NCBI GenBank assembly: GCA_951640195.1
Contig: OX621168.1
Location: 1,922,001-1,986,000, forward strand
Direction: 5' to 3'
Origin: Porpolomopsis calyptriformis
Taxonomy: Eukaryota > Basidiomycota > Agaricomycetes > Agaricales > Hygrophoraceae
DNA: 64,000 nt
The notes below the pieces were generated by a model. That model was not told where the DNA came from and searched no databases. It was given only the letters and a program-made list of their open reading frames with translations. Each line of letters begins with the position of its first letter. Position 1 is the stretch's first letter. Positions 52,053-64,000 of this stretch are shown one piece after another. The position numbers were made by a program, and so were the translations under genes.

Positions 52053-54462
52053 TCAACCAACGTAAGGTGAGCGAGCTTGATTAGCGTGCTTTAGACCAAA
52101 AATTTGTTGCCCTTCCCATTTGCCTACCCTTGGTTCCCTTCTCTTCCACCTCTGCCCTGGCTTCCATTCCAAACTGTCAAGACACCAGTCCAACCCCTTC
52201 TCTACACGTCCTTTCAACTCCACCGCTTGATCGTAGTCGCAGTACGCCACCGGATTCCGAAGACTAAGCCACATATACATCACCAACACCTTATGGAACG
52301 TCTCCAAAAGGGACAACACGTTCGACGACGACGAACCAAGGGGGCGACCCGCCTTCATCCAACCTTCAACATCACCAAGAGTCTCCAATAACCCGGTATT
52401 CTTCAGAGCCTGAATCAGAACAACCCTCATCGAATGCTTGTACATCCGCATAGTCTCTTCCGCAATTTTCACGCAGAGCGGATCCAACCACGCAATCGGC
52501 GACCTGATGAACTGTGTCCGTTCTTCCAGTGTTAGGTTCCCCGCAGCCGTGTCGACAAATCGGCATTTCTCCGAAAGTCGGCTCAGATCTTCGAACCGAT
52601 AGATTGATCGCATCTGCGCCACATACAAGTGGACTTCACGCAGCGTGGAAGTCGTCGCTCGCGGGGGAAGTACATGGGAGACGTTCACCAATCCACCCAG
52701 TGTTGCAGAGATATAAACGTGCTCTATAGGTTGGAGCGGTGCAGCCAGAGCTTCGCGAAGAGCGGCCAGGTCGCTTTCATACAAGGTCGTCACCAGTCCT
52801 TCCGGTGTATCATTTTTGGCCCCACTGTATCGCCCCGCGCGGCCAGCAATCTGCTTAATTTGTGATGTCGATAGTAGAGTTTGGACACGGCCATCCCATT
52901 TACGAACGGACTCGAATATGATACGTTTTATTTTCCTGTTTATACAGTTGGCGTGTGAGGGGGCGCAGACATAAGCGACGAACGTACAGATTCAATCCCA
53001 TTCCAAGCGCGTCACTTCCGATCATAACATCGTACCCGCTGTTGGGATCGTTAAATAACGCCGCCTGTTCGCTCCTCACCTCCGGAGGAAGTCTCCCATA
53101 GGCAACCGCGCAACGTAGCCCTGTCTTCTTTTCCACTTCGCGCTTCAGTGAAAATATTGCCGATCGACTGAAAGCGACGATACAATCTCCCTTGCGAACC
53201 CGGCCAAGGTCACCCCGTAAACTAGTGTTCTCAACGATAAGAGGCGAAAGACGGTCGTATCGGTTGACGATAAGCTCGTCTCCTGTCTCCTTGAGCATCT
53301 CTGTAATGATCGGAACCGCTCCTTCCTCGCCACAAAGATGAAGCTCCTTTGCACACAGACCAAGAACGGCATTCGTCCAGGCTCCACCACGTTCAGGGTC
53401 CGCCGCCATCTGAATCTCATCCACAACGGCAACTTCGTATTCGGAACCAAAATGCGCCATCTCCACAGTTGCACTCAACAATGGCGCCTCCGGAAGCACA
53501 ATCCTCTGTTCCTCTCCAGTGATCAAATTGCACGCCCTAGCATATCTCGAATGACCATCCTTTCTCACAGTCGGCGCTACCTTGTTGGATTCGTCCAATA
53601 GATCGAGCGAGACGTTGGGGTCGGATGTTGTGTCCGATTCAGGGTCAACTCCGAGAGGAACGATCTGGCCTTTGTTTAGCCGCTCCCAGACCTCGTGGGC
53701 CAGCAATCGAAGTGGGCCAGCATACAAGCCCGATCGCGCAGCGGCCAGTGCCCTTAACGCATTATGCGTCTTTCCGCTGTTCGTCGGTCCGACATGCATA
53801 ATAACTTTTCGTCGCATCGTCCGAGCATGCGTGAACGAATCCGCAGGATACACTAGATCGGCTGCTTCTCGAAGCCTTTGCATCCTGTCAATCGTGGAGA
53901 CTGCCACGAAAATTTCTAGAGATGATCGTGTTTCAGGGTCACAAGCCCAAGCGTAGAATACGTTTGTAAAAATACGGTCCATTTGTAGAGATTTTTGACC
54001 TATCGGAAACCGGTCAGAAAACCGGCCCAAATTGTACTTTTTAAAGCCATCTTCAGTAGAAAGTTGGCCAGATTGGACGGCGTCCACGAATTTATGGAGG
54101 AGAGGGGAAAGATCGCTTTGTGGGATCCCGAATGCTTGCAGCCGTCGGCGTACGTTGGGTTGACTTGCCCAAGGACGGACTGTATTCCGCAGAAAACCAG
54201 GCACGTCTTCGAGAAGGATTCGAGTGTCTGACGTCTGTGGTGGACGGGGTCGAGGGCGTGGGGGACCTGTCTGCTGGAAGAAACCGGGCGTTCTTGCGTT
54301 ATTTCGGTAACGTTCAAACGCGCGTTTTACCGAGGATGAAGACCCGCTGCGAAATCTGCGAGAGCAATATTGACTGTTATAACCGAGCCAGTTTTCATTG
54401 TGTCCAGGTGGGAAAAGAGACAGCCGGCAGCGAAAGCACGTCCAAAACGCGATACGCTGCAT
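52053..54462 (-). CDS. SUV3: SUV3 mitochondrial ATP-dependent RNA helicase
   Basis: Two exons, 54462 to about 52990 and about 52938 to 52053, with GTACGT and ACAG splice sites. The Arg-rich N-terminus (MQRIAFWTCFRCRLSLFPPG, then YCSRRFRSGSSSSVKRAFER) fits a mitochondrial presequence. Helicase motifs: HVGPTNSGKTHNAL (I), GPLRLLAHEV (Ia), VAVVDEIQMAADPERGGAW (II, DEIQ), DCIVAFSRS, DVMIGSDALGMGLNL, and SQIKQIAGRAGRYSG (VI). The C-terminal Suv3 domain follows (PIAWLDPLCVKIAEETMRMY). It works with the mitochondrial exoribonuclease as the degradosome in RNA turnover. Divergent from mS33, with a shared promoter of about 95 bp. A core-deleted relic of it lies at 39.9 kb. Confidence 0.93.
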
Positions 54463-54556
54463 CTCTCACGCCTAAGATGAATGAATGTGTAATGTAGACA
54501 TGGTGTTCATTTGGCTTTGTTATTTTTTGGAAGCCATTGGCCTAGTCATTCGTCTG

Positions 54557-54923
54557 ATGAGCATGGCCTCATGTCTGAAGGCTCTCCATCGTCTTCGATG
54601 CTCTATCTTCCAAACATCATACAATCCAACCAGTATCCGAACAGGTGCAAAATACCTCCGCGCTCGACTTCGTGGTCCCTCTATGGTCAAATATTACCCG
54701 AAAGGAATCAATTTTGCAGAAATTATTCGAAAATATCCCGAGTTAGGATTGGTTGACCCAGTTGAACAACAAAGGTTGGCAGATGTGGAGGACAGAAAGA
54801 GGAGAGGAAAAGGTCCACCGAAGAAGGCGAAATCCAAGGGTGAGTCTTTTAATTTGTATTGTTTCGAGTCTTACTAACAAAATGTGCTTAGCCGACAGTC
54901 GGAGAGCTCACAGGCAGCGATAG
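54557..54923 (+). CDS. Mitochondrial small-subunit ribosomal protein mS33 (Rsm27)
   Basis: Exon 1 runs to 54839 and exon 2 is 54892-54923, with donor GTGAGT, branch-like TTACTAAC and acceptor TTAG. The sequence CSIFQTSYNPTSIRTGAKYL, GINFAEIIRKYPELGLVDPV, EQQRLADVEDRKRRGKGPPK and the terminal KAKSKADSRRAHRQR is typical of fungal mS33. Start either at 54557 (MSMASCLK) or 54563 (MASCLK). About 105 residues, the normal size. The protein joins the head of the mitoribosomal small subunit. Confidence 0.88.
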
Positions 54924-55318
54924 AGTCGTCGTACCGGTCCCCAAGGATGGTGTAACACTTACGGCGGACGGCCGGTTAGCTTGGCAGTTCGCTAGACCTC
55001 TCGCAATGTGGCACCCATTTTTCAAAAACACTTTTAAACCTCCTTCAGCTGTCGCCCGAGTTTGGTCCTCGGAAGCGTGGAGGAAGCAGAGACGAAAACA
55101 ACCCGAATCGATGTCAGAACTTCAATTCTTTACTGCAATACACGCGTCTTCGAGTTAGCTGCCAAACCAAGAACATCGATGTCTATAGCTCCACGTTTCC
55201 TTTCCCCGTATGGTGCTAGTCCGACAATCTAACAAGCATGAGTTTCTCTTGTCAACACGCTACAGGGAAGGCCTACATCAGGTTTCATGTGTATCCAACA
55301 CTCTGGCATAGGGGCCGG
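54924..55318. other. Spacer between mS33 and NLR copy 2
   Basis: About 395 bp between convergent genes, corresponding to 39045-39428 of the left arm. No gene seen. Confidence 0.5.
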
Positions 55319-57949
55319 TTATCGGAAAAGTGCATTCGCCTCCCTACTCCGACCTTGAGACCAATAGAGATCTGCGAGGACCCGTACTGTTCTCAATGTG
55401 TCACGGTGATCAACCCCTAGCTGCATCTTCCTGCCCACCAAGGCCCGCTTCAAGAGACCCTCCGCCTCATCATATCGTCTCTGCAACAGGTAAATGTGAC
55501 CCAACCGATGCACCGTCATCAGCGTAGTGGGATGCTCGGGTCCTAAGCTCTTGTCGTCGCCTGCTAGGACCATTTTGTATAACCCTTCAGCTTCGCCATA
55601 CGACTTTTGTGAATGATAAAGATGAGCGAGATTGTACACCGTGGTCAACGTATTGGGATGGTCGACTCCCAGTTTCTTTTTTTGGCCCGCCAAAGCTTGT
55701 TTGTACAGTGCTTCAGCTTCATGATATCGCTCTTGCGATTCATAGAGAGAAGCAAGGTTATTCATCGTCATCAATGTATCAGGATGATCCGTCCCTAGTT
55801 GGTCCTCTCTGCTTGCCAAGGCCCGAGTATAAATTGCCTCAGCCTCGTCATAGCGTGCTTGGAAATCATAAATGAGTGCAAGACAATGCATCGATAAGAG
55901 GGTGTCCAAGTGGTCGGATCCCAACCGCTTCTCTCTACCAGCTAAGGCCTCCTTGAGCAGTGCCTCCGCCTCATGATATCGTCCCCACCACCCATAAAGA
56001 GCGCCTAGATTATTCATCGATGAGAGGATATCTGGGTGACCAGCCATCAACCGTTTCACCCTACCCGTTAAGACTCGCTGGTTGAGCACCTCAGCTTCGC
56101 TATATCGGCATTGAAACAGGTAAACATCCGCAAAGCGGTGCACTATTGCCAGGGTATCCAGGTGATCAACACCTAACTGCCTCTCACTCGTTTCAAGCGC
56201 ATTCTGGCATAGCGACTCCGCTTCACCGTATCTTCCTCGACTGTTCAAATACATCGCAATTCGGTCATTGGCTCGAGTTAATTCGAGATTTGGACGATCG
56301 ATATCTTTCCATTTCAGATTCAAGCATTGAATATGTGGCATGAACTTTTCACATTCAGCCCACCACTGAGGGTAGTCTGGATGTAAAACTTGTTGAAACG
56401 CGCCACAGAGAAGTGATATCGATAACTCGAGCCAGTCTCGGTATGTTTCTTGTTGTTTAGCGACCTCCTGCATAAGGAATTGAATCAAATCGTGGATTCG
56501 CAACGATGGTTGTCCAGTACTTGATAGGTGTTCGACCAGAGACAATCTCTGGAGCTTTTGTAACGCGACTTTGAACTTGATTGGTGAGACGATTAGAGTA
56601 AGTAATGAGTTGAACTGCGAGGATATACAAGAAGTCGGTTCGATTGGAGATGGGACATCGGGCGGTCGACGCTGCGATTTCAACCACTCATTGGCTCCAT
56701 CGACTACCATCTTCACTGGTATGTTTTCCGGGTCAAGGAATGAAAGCATTTTCATGAGATTGCTAACATCGTACGATTCTTCATTCAATTGATCAAATTG
56801 GCTTGTGAATGCCTTGGCCACCGATCGCTGCTCGTAACCGGTCAGATCGTTCTCCCATCGAATCACCTGTCCATAGGGATGAGCACCCCAGAATCGAGGC
56901 AAATCACATAGGAAATGTGAACTCACTTCTAACTTTTGTTCGTTCTTATACAAGTCAAGCATAGTATCAAAAGATGTGTGAGTTTGCTTCATAAATGACG
57001 CGGCTTGGACAACAGCCAGGGTCAAACGGCCAACAGATCCAACCAGTTCTTCGGCCTTTTGTATCATGGAAGACGTTACGATCGTCGGATCGAGACCTGC
57101 ATCTGACAACAGAAGATTGGTGGTTTCCCGCAGTTCTAAGGCTCCAAGTTCGACCGTCCGATGTCGTTCGCCTCCTACATTCACCAATACCTCAGCAACA
57201 TCTGCAGTCCGCGTGGTAAAAAGAATGTTTCCTTTGGAGTTCTTCCGAGGGAGATGCTCGCGAAGGAAGCCAAGAGTACTTCTGTCAACATTGTCGAGTA
57301 CAAGAAGCCAGTTCACGCCATCCCTTCCGTGAGGTTCTTCTAACCATAACCGCGCCGACGTCAGTTTTGCTTGCTGCTCCTTAAGATAACGACCACGATG
57401 GCCAACGAGATCAAGGATCTTCGTGAGTCCTTGGTATAACTTGTCGACGCTGGTGGCCGATATCCAGAACACGTACGAGTACCGACCGCTTTCGAATGCC
57501 AGCTTGGCATAACGCAGTATTAATTGGGTCTTTCCGAGACCAGGCATTCCATGGATAGCGCAACGGATAGGAATATCGCTTAACATCATACTGAAGATCT
57601 CCTTTAGAAAGTTTAATTCTTTTGCCCTACCGGTAAAATTAACAGATAGAAGATCAATGGGAGCATCGATGACGGATTGTGGCAATCGTGAGCCTGAGTC
57701 TAGGATGCATAAGAAACATTAGCATGAAAGGCAACATGTCAACGACTGTGCTCGACCGTGCATATATTTCGACGAGAGGACATCCTTGAAGCACGGTCGC
57801 TGATCAGATAGCAGGTTCCACTGACCTAGAGGGGGGTAGATGTTGTATTGATTATTGTGTTGATCACCTCCGATGGAGGTCAAAACGCTGTGACTCGCAT
57901 CGACAGTGTCGCCGCTGAACATTGTAAAGCCCAATGGATTGCTGATCAT
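55319..57949 (-). CDS. NB-ARC/TPR NLR protein, copy 2 (seven full TPR units)
   Basis: Exon 1 57949-57826 (MISNPLGFTMFSGDTVDASH, then SIGGDQHNNQYN) and a main frame 57699-55319. NB-ARC motifs as in copy 1: VNFTGRAKELNFLKEIF, CAIHGMPGLGKTQLIL, WLLVLDNVDRSTLGFL, GNILFTTRTADVAEVL. The C-terminus has seven 42-residue TPRs; the two units equivalent to the fifth and sixth of copy 1 are absent as a block of 84 residues. The 60-nt intron of copy 1 is represented by 60 nt without a stop (VSSHFLCDLPRF, then WGAHPYGQ), so it may be spliced or read through. Intact. Probable cytosolic sensor of the STAND class; ligand unknown. Confidence 0.88.
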
Positions 57950-58186
57950 GGTGATCGTTGAGGTTCAAGCCGAAACATTCGGGATAAGCGCCCACAGCTT
58001 ACACGTGCCCCAACCAAGGGACAAATTGTCGATTGATGTCAGCAAGTACTCTCCCTTTAAGTATCCCACGAGACTACGTTCCTTCTTCCGCTCATATATT
58101 TTGCACGCTTAACGGAAACGGATAAGAATGTTGATGCGTGTGCTGAGTGTGCAAGATGCTCGCCGACGGCGTCGAACAGAACCGGA

Positions 58187-59609
58187 CTAGATTAACCCGA
58201 TACATTCTCTAACTTCTCGCATTGTGTTCTCAGAGAGCGCTCTGGCCTTCTCGGCGCCTCGCTCTGATATCTGAGAAAGATAGACGTTTTCATTCCTAAT
58301 CCTCTCGAACTCTGTCCGAGGTCGCTTGACGAGCTCTTCGACAGCTTCTGAAACGTCATCCTTAAGTTGCCCATGACTCTTCCCTTCGTATCGTCTGGCC
58401 ACTCGGACGACATCTTCACCCGCACAAGCGGCTAAGATCGTCAGGAGGTTTGATGTGCCAGGGCGAGTAATGGGATCGAATGTAATTCCTCGGATAGAAT
58501 CGGTCACAGAAGCCCGAATCTTGGATTTAATTTCGGAAAGAGAATCGGTCAACAGGATCCGAGATTGAATATCTGGTGATGATTTTGACATTTTCGAGGT
58601 TGGATCCTTCAGGGAAAGAATACGCCTAGATGGAGCTGGTGATGTGATCAGTTAAATTTTCACAAAGGAGGGACAAATGTACAGACTGATGACTTGACAT
58701 GGCAAGGGAAACTTTAAGCCAGAAGGCTTAAATGCACGGTTGAAAATAGCTGCTAAATCCCGTGCTAGTTCAAGGTGCTGTTGTTGGTCTTCCCCAACGG
58801 GCACGTGGGTGGCTCTTTGAAGGCCATGTATGATCAAAGACAACAAATGATTGAGTGCAACGTACTTGTAAGCGAGGATATCAGCGGCTTGGAGAATAGG
58901 GTATATAAATAACCCAGCGCTAAGCAGAGATTCAGTCACTTCAGATTCACTGTTGGCATTCCTTGACGCAGCGAGCTTTGACTGATTTACACGGTGAGGG
59001 GGAATGCTGAAACGCAGACGACAGATGCTCACTTTCCATGTAGTCATCCTGCGAAGCCTTCCGAAAGGCGTAAGACAGCTCAAAATCCATGCCAACTCGG
59101 TGTGACATTGGTTCTTGGGGTTTCTCGTCGATCATTATAAAGGGGGAGAAATTGAGGTCGTTCTCACCTGATCTTGGTGGAAGATAATTGAACGCTCGGG
59201 GTCAATCCCAATGGCAAGGAGCATAGCTAGCATATCCATTCTTGCGGAGGCTAGTTGCTCCGGATTTTGAGGTAAAGTCAATGCATGCCAACCGACAATG
59301 GAGAAGATTAATTTGTCCTGACTGGCCGCATTCCGCTGCAAATTGACCCAGTTTGAAAGGGCCCCGAGGTAATTACCTAGCTATCGGATGCGTATAAAGC
59401 CTGCACGGAATAATGACGAGAAACCTAGTTACGTGTGGGATACCAGTAGGTTGAATTCCAGAAAAGATGACGCGTGGTTCATCGTCACCGGGCAGGGAAG
59501 CAATTTTGGAGCTAGTAGCCAAACGCCTTGCGGTGGAGGCCGAGAGGTATGCTCTCGACCGAAGTGGTTGCGCTTGGAGGACACTCCAGACATGTCCTTG
59601 TCTGGACAT
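58187..59609 (-). CDS. MSW1: Mitochondrial tryptophanyl-tRNA synthetase
   Basis: Class I enzyme charging mitochondrial tRNA-Trp. The start at 59609 gives [20 protein letters not shown] and [11 protein letters not shown], a basic, acid-free presequence. Then [13 protein letters not shown] splices to [15 protein letters not shown], creating the HIGH-like HLGN. Later come [56 protein letters not shown] and the KMSKS loop ([20 protein letters not shown]) in the last exons. It ends VRECIGLI. Several short introns. Divergent from NAA35 across about 80 bp. Confidence 0.9.
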
Positions 59610-59689
59610 ATCTGGCTTTTGTAACGTGGTTGTCACAGTCACGTTACCTTTTCCGGATAATATTCCTACATTAAAAGTTCCAGCTTTCA

Positions 59690-62503
59690 TGGATGTGGAC
59701 ATGCAGATCGATCTCCCCGGAGGTACTGGTTTTGAAGACGTAACAAGTGTGTTCGAAGGGGCCGCGAAAGGTATGTTCGGCATCTCATGATTTGATGTCT
59801 CCTGGCTGGATATGATTTCAAGAGATGAATCTTGAGGAACTTATTTTTTCGGGTGGCTTTACTCTACGAGACGCCATGAGCGCCTTCGAAGTAGGTCGTG
59901 GAGTAGCATCCTGCTACAGTGAACCCTCAATACCCTTTGTCCAAGATCGGTGAACCGCGACTGGACACCGGATTCATTTGCGAGGAAGATCGACGGCAAC
60001 CCTTTGATCCTCTGACACCATTGCTACCTCAGGAGCTTTGCTGGATACTCGACAAGTCATTTACATGCGAAGTGAGCAGACACTATCTCTAATCTGAAGT
60101 TGCCCCCATTCACGCGTCTCCCTGCTTCAGGTGGAATGGCATGCCGGTAACACGCTCTCACAAACCATATTTACCTTTCTCTTTGTGCATCACCTTGACG
60201 ATATCGATCCGGATTTTGTCTCTTGCGACCCGGCAACAAATGAAGACCCTGCTCGCGCTCCCGAACTCATAACCATCATTCTCAGATCGGCTGTATTTGG
60301 GTTGTTGAAATGCTGCGACTTGACGTGGAGAGAGCTTTTTAATGGTGGATTACAAGATGTTCGATTGGTCTACTTCGACAGACCGTCTGAATTCTCATCG
60401 CAACTTTGAACTCATAGGGAGAGGACTGGCAAGGCGAAAAATGTGATGTTTCTCTTCGAGAAGGCATTCCTGTACATCACGTTTTCTCGAAACTCGAAGA
60501 GGCTATTCTCTGGCTCTTGACAACCCACAAAGGTACAGCATCCTTTTTTTGCGATATACAAGCTCATTACTCGGGCCGCAGTCCCTTCCCCGTGGTGTGA
60601 CGCACTCATTTCTAGAATTACACTTCGCAAGGTTTGTGAAATTACCCAAATTCAAGGCTTCGCTGTGCTCATGCTGGGTAGACTGTGCTCCAATTACTGG
60701 ATTTGAATATTTTCAAAGATCACCTTAAATTCCAGGAGTTAATAAAGATCGCTCGAGAGCAACTCCAGGCAATTCGCGATCAACCCTCTCCCAACCCACC
60801 ATCGGGTTCCCACACTTCTCTATCCTTTGACCCTCTGGCTGCTCGTCGTCTCAGTGCGTCTGTACCTTTACGCGTTCTTAACATGAGGACTATCGCAGAG
60901 ACATGGGACGCCGTAGATGTTCTTCTCAGCAGTTGGAGCGAGCTTGGTGCATTATCCACTTGTACCAATATATCCACCTGGGTGGTAGGATAAAACTTCT
61001 TTTCTGTTTTGTTAACCTAACAAATAATGCAGATTGCTGGAAAGCTTTGGTTGTGGCTACCCGGACCTCGAAGAATCCCTTACATCAGATCATCTACCCA
61101 GGTGAGCTGCCCCTGTTCTGTTCTCATAAATTGGCATATTTTTTCTTGCGTTTTGGTAGTCTGTTTTTTATGATGGTGGTTATGTTCTGAACAAATTTCC
61201 CGTGGCGTGGATTGTGGATCGCTTTTTCGCGGAAACGATAGGATTGTCGTATGATGCAATCGTCCGAGAAGTCAGTCATAAATGGATGGATTATGATGGT
61301 CCCCCATTCTCGAATCTAGAGCATCGCATTGTTCAGGTGCGTTTCATTTTTAATGCGCCCAGATTTGGTGAGTGAAATCACACCGCAGCTTGTAATCTCC
61401 CATATCCGAGGACTTTGGTGTAATCCTCCCCGACGGCGACGAAACTTGATGAAATCGCTGTTAGATTGGCACGCGCTTTACGACGACCTCATTAATCTCA
61501 CTTCCCAGGTTCGCATACACGTAAGTTTAACTTCCGATGCGTCTGTCGTCATTGGTAATTGGCAAGATTTCAGGATACCCCAGGGAACGGTATTTTATAC
61601 CATATCCCGAATGTAGCCCTGGTTTGGAGGCTAGCTATTGTTCGCGAAGTCATATTTTCTGGCTTCCAGTTGGATCTTTACTCTGCAGATGAAAAACCAT
61701 TCGCATACTGGTATGCCGCTCAGGTCATTGAGGCACATCTTGCTTGTTTGGACGAAATGATGAATGTCGTCCCGAAAGGTAGGCCTACGTTCCGTCCATT
61801 GCGCTTACCTACTCCTAAAAATATTGTTGGAAGATTCTACCGCCTACTTTGAGGCTGTCTTTCAGTCCCAATTTCTCACCGCTCTCCAAATTATTTCCAT
61901 AGCCATATTTTCGGTAAATTGGCATATATCTGGATGCAACGATGACTTGACTCTAGCCACAGGTTACCATAAAATCGATATCATTTTCCACGGAACGAAT
62001 GAAACTCAACGTCTTGCGCCGTTACAAGTGGGCGTTTAGACCGGAATACGACGAAATCAACACACCCGTAGTGTCGCCCCCTCGATTTTCTGGATTTATG
62101 CCAGCGTGCGCGGAAGTGTTGAATGTAAGGTTTTCCAAGGAGCCACCTTGCTTGATGTTCACTGACCCTTGGTAGGACGAATTTTACTCACCGTCAGATT
62201 CGGCCGGGTTGGCAAGAGATATCCTCATTGGTTTGTTAGACCATCCGACGGGATGGGCGGGACCATGGGAGGGGGATAGGATCCAAGTAAGTACCCAAAG
62301 GCGACAAACGACGGATGTTGACACTCTTGATTTAGTTCATTGAAAACCTTGCGGACACTTGTGAACAGTTGAATGCCTTGCCGAAGGCCATGCGGGAATT
62401 CTCATCTTTCGACATCTCTCGTCTGAACTGGGACCAACGGCTGAACCCGTGGTTTCCCAGTTTGACAAGTTACATTGGCGATTGCACCCCGAGTTGGGAG
62501 TAA
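59690..62503 (+). CDS. NatC N-acetyltransferase auxiliary subunit (NAA35/Mak10)
   Basis: Scaffold subunit of the cytosolic, ribosome-linked NatC complex that acetylates N-terminal Met before hydrophobic residues. Begins MDVDMQIDLPGGTGFEDVT, then MNLEELIFSGGFTLRDAMSA and FEVG..GEPRLDTGF, the counterpart of the Mak10 signature (LFEAMSALEIMDPKMDSG type). Further blocks: LLPQELCWILDKSFTCEVEW, GNTLSQTIFTFLFVH, LITIILRSAVFGLLKCCDL and VLQLLDLNIFKDHLKFQEL. It ends LNWDQRLNPWFPSLTSYIG at 62503. About a dozen short introns. The gene seems complete. Confidence 0.82.
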
Positions 62504-62793
62504 GAATCTGAAAACCAAGAGGGCATTAGAGCGATATGATTCGCACTCGAATTTACGTGCATTGTTTGCACGCTCCGATTCTTGAACTTCTGATTTTCCA
62601 ACAGTAGACGGTAGACTTTGTTTACATACCATTCCATTCAACATCCAATGACTTACCAGGGGTTGCAAATGCAGCGGGAAAGCACTGTAAGGTGTTATTG
62701 ACACCGATCTTAGTAGCCTAGACCTAAAATGGCTATGGGCTAATTTCATGGCCATAATCACTCACGAGCACAAGCACTGACTCCGATACTTTC

Positions 62794-64000
62794 ATGTCTG
62801 CGTTGCGGAGTACGTCAAGGGTGACGGGGTTGAATGCACGGGTCCGCCCCTATTATTCTTCGACAACAGTTCTGGGCTCGAGCGAGAGAGACTCGGGGTT
62901 GCAGCTAGCTCCGCGAGGCACAAAGCGCGTCAAATTGGATGACACCTCTGCAGACATTGAAGATGTTCCAGAAGAGAGTACCCTCAGTAATCGAAAGTCA
63001 AGTTCGTCCTCTCTAAATCAAAAACGAGGAAATGCCTCGTCACCTCGTAAGGCCAAGCCCATCCAGAAATCTCTGAAGGTGCCGCACCCCAGCCCATCGC
63101 AATGGCGTGAAACGTATGACACCATTAAAGAGATGCGTTCACGCATCGTGGCGCCAGTGGACACGATGGGGTGTGATCAGGCTCAATTAAAGGAGGAAGA
63201 TCCCAAAGTAGGCGACTCATTTCAATGGGCTTTATTTTTCCTTATGGACACTGTCACAGAATCAACGGTTTGCAACCCTGGTGTCTCTCATGTTGTCATC
63301 ACAAACCAAAGATGAGGTGACGGACGCTGCTGTTTCGAGACTCCGAAATGCAATCGGAGGCAGCCTTACGGTGAATGCGATTATCGAAGCAGAGGAGATT
63401 ACAATCTCGGATGCTATAGCAAAAGTTGGCTTTTGGAGGCGCAAAACGCAGTCAGTTATGCCTCTTAGAGATTCCTGTGTATTGGCACTTATCTGCGTCG
63501 CCAAGATACTTAAAGCAGACCGCGGAACGACTTCGGGACGAATTTTCCTCCGACGTACCTGGAACCGTTGATGAGCTATGCTCTCTTCCCGGTGTGGGCC
63601 CGAAGATGGCGTTTCTGGCTCTTCAAGTCGCTTGGAAGCTGTGAGTGACTTTTCTTTTTGTACTTCCTTGTTAACTATTTGTTCCTTTTAGAAATGCGGG
63701 CATCGGTGTTGATGTACATGTCCATCGTATCACGAACAGATTAGGATGGCATCGTCCTCCTACGAAAAACCCGGAAGAAACACGGTATGTCCACATGTCG
63801 CAAAGTTGAGCATCCCTCATAGTATTCACGCCAGATTGAATCTTGAATCGTGGTTACCAACGGAATTGCACCCAGAAATCAATCATTTGCTTGTAGGGTT
63901 TGGCCAGGTCAGTTTTCCCCATTTTAAGCGATCACAGGCATCCACAGTCAGTATTATAGACTATCTGCCTTCCCGTCCGTCCTCGGTGTGACCTTTGCGA
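62794..64000 (+). CDS. Endonuclease III homologue (NTH1/Ntg), 3' end off window
   Basis: Bifunctional DNA glycosylase/AP lyase for oxidised pyrimidines. The N-terminus [20 protein letters not shown] and SSTTVL is basic and fits mitochondrial targeting; a KRVKLDD stretch could serve nuclear import. Domain blocks: [49 protein letters not shown], the helix-hairpin-helix [17 protein letters not shown] with the catalytic Lys, and [17 protein letters not shown] with the catalytic Asp. It continues with [20 protein letters not shown] and GFGQ. The iron-sulphur cysteine cluster expected near the C-terminus would be past position 64000. Confidence 0.9.

Larger units (their letters stand above)
52400..58112 (-). 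repeat. Right arm of inverted segmental duplication
   Basis: Carries SUV3, mS33 and NLR copy 2 in the reverse order and strand of the left arm at 36027-40370. Because SUV3 and mS33 are intact here and broken on the left, this arm is probably the source. Confidence 0.8.

Overview
This window is nuclear DNA of a filamentous basidiomycete, most likely an Agaricomycete. Genes are split by many 50-75 nt GT-AG introns. Several gene types point to this lineage: a DUF6697-type protein, an intersectin-like Cin1 protein, NLR proteins with light-chain-type TPRs, and Ty3-type chromoviruses. A Rhizoctonia/Ceratobasidium-like source is possible but is not shown by the sequence.

Left gene block (1-13.1 kb). 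In order: the 5' part of a family-5 glycosylceramidase-like hydrolase (-), eIF2A (-), a lineage-specific unknown gene (+), a decayed NB-ARC/TPR NLR relic (-), CDC73 of the Paf1 complex (+), an inositol polyphosphate kinase (-), a 44-bp-arm foldback, and a TATA-driven DUF7587-like gene (+).

Nested transposon block (13.1-34.1 kb). A LINE (ORF1, ORF2, 28-nt poly-A, 11-bp target duplication) was hit by Ty3/chromovirus element A on the minus strand (CCCTC duplication). A was in turn hit by element B on the plus strand (CTCAG duplication). A solo LTR of the A family sits in the LINE as well (AAAAG duplication). Removing the insertions restores one uninterrupted LINE ORF2. In both LTR elements an 11-nt sequence after the 5' LTR is exactly complementary to the predicted 5' end of the element's own transcript, the layout of Tf1/sushi self-priming elements. 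Both also carry an extra ORF between pol and the 3' LTR.

Right block (34.1-64 kb). A broken NACHT NLR is followed by a large inverted segmental duplication. The left arm (about 36.0-40.4 kb) holds an intact-looking NB-ARC/TPR NLR, a broken mS33 gene and a SUV3 relic lacking the helicase core. The right arm (about 52.4-58.1 kb) holds intact SUV3 and mS33 and a second NLR copy with two fewer TPR units. Between the arms lie an intersectin-like endocytic RhoGEF (Cin1/Pan1 type), a DUF6697 gene, a nitroreductase and a small secreted protein. To the right come mitochondrial Trp-tRNA synthetase, the NatC subunit NAA35/Mak10 and the start of an endonuclease III gene. Four genes within 12 kb (SUV3, mS33, mtTrpRS, endonuclease III) are likely mitochondrial, but they have separate promoters and are not an operon.
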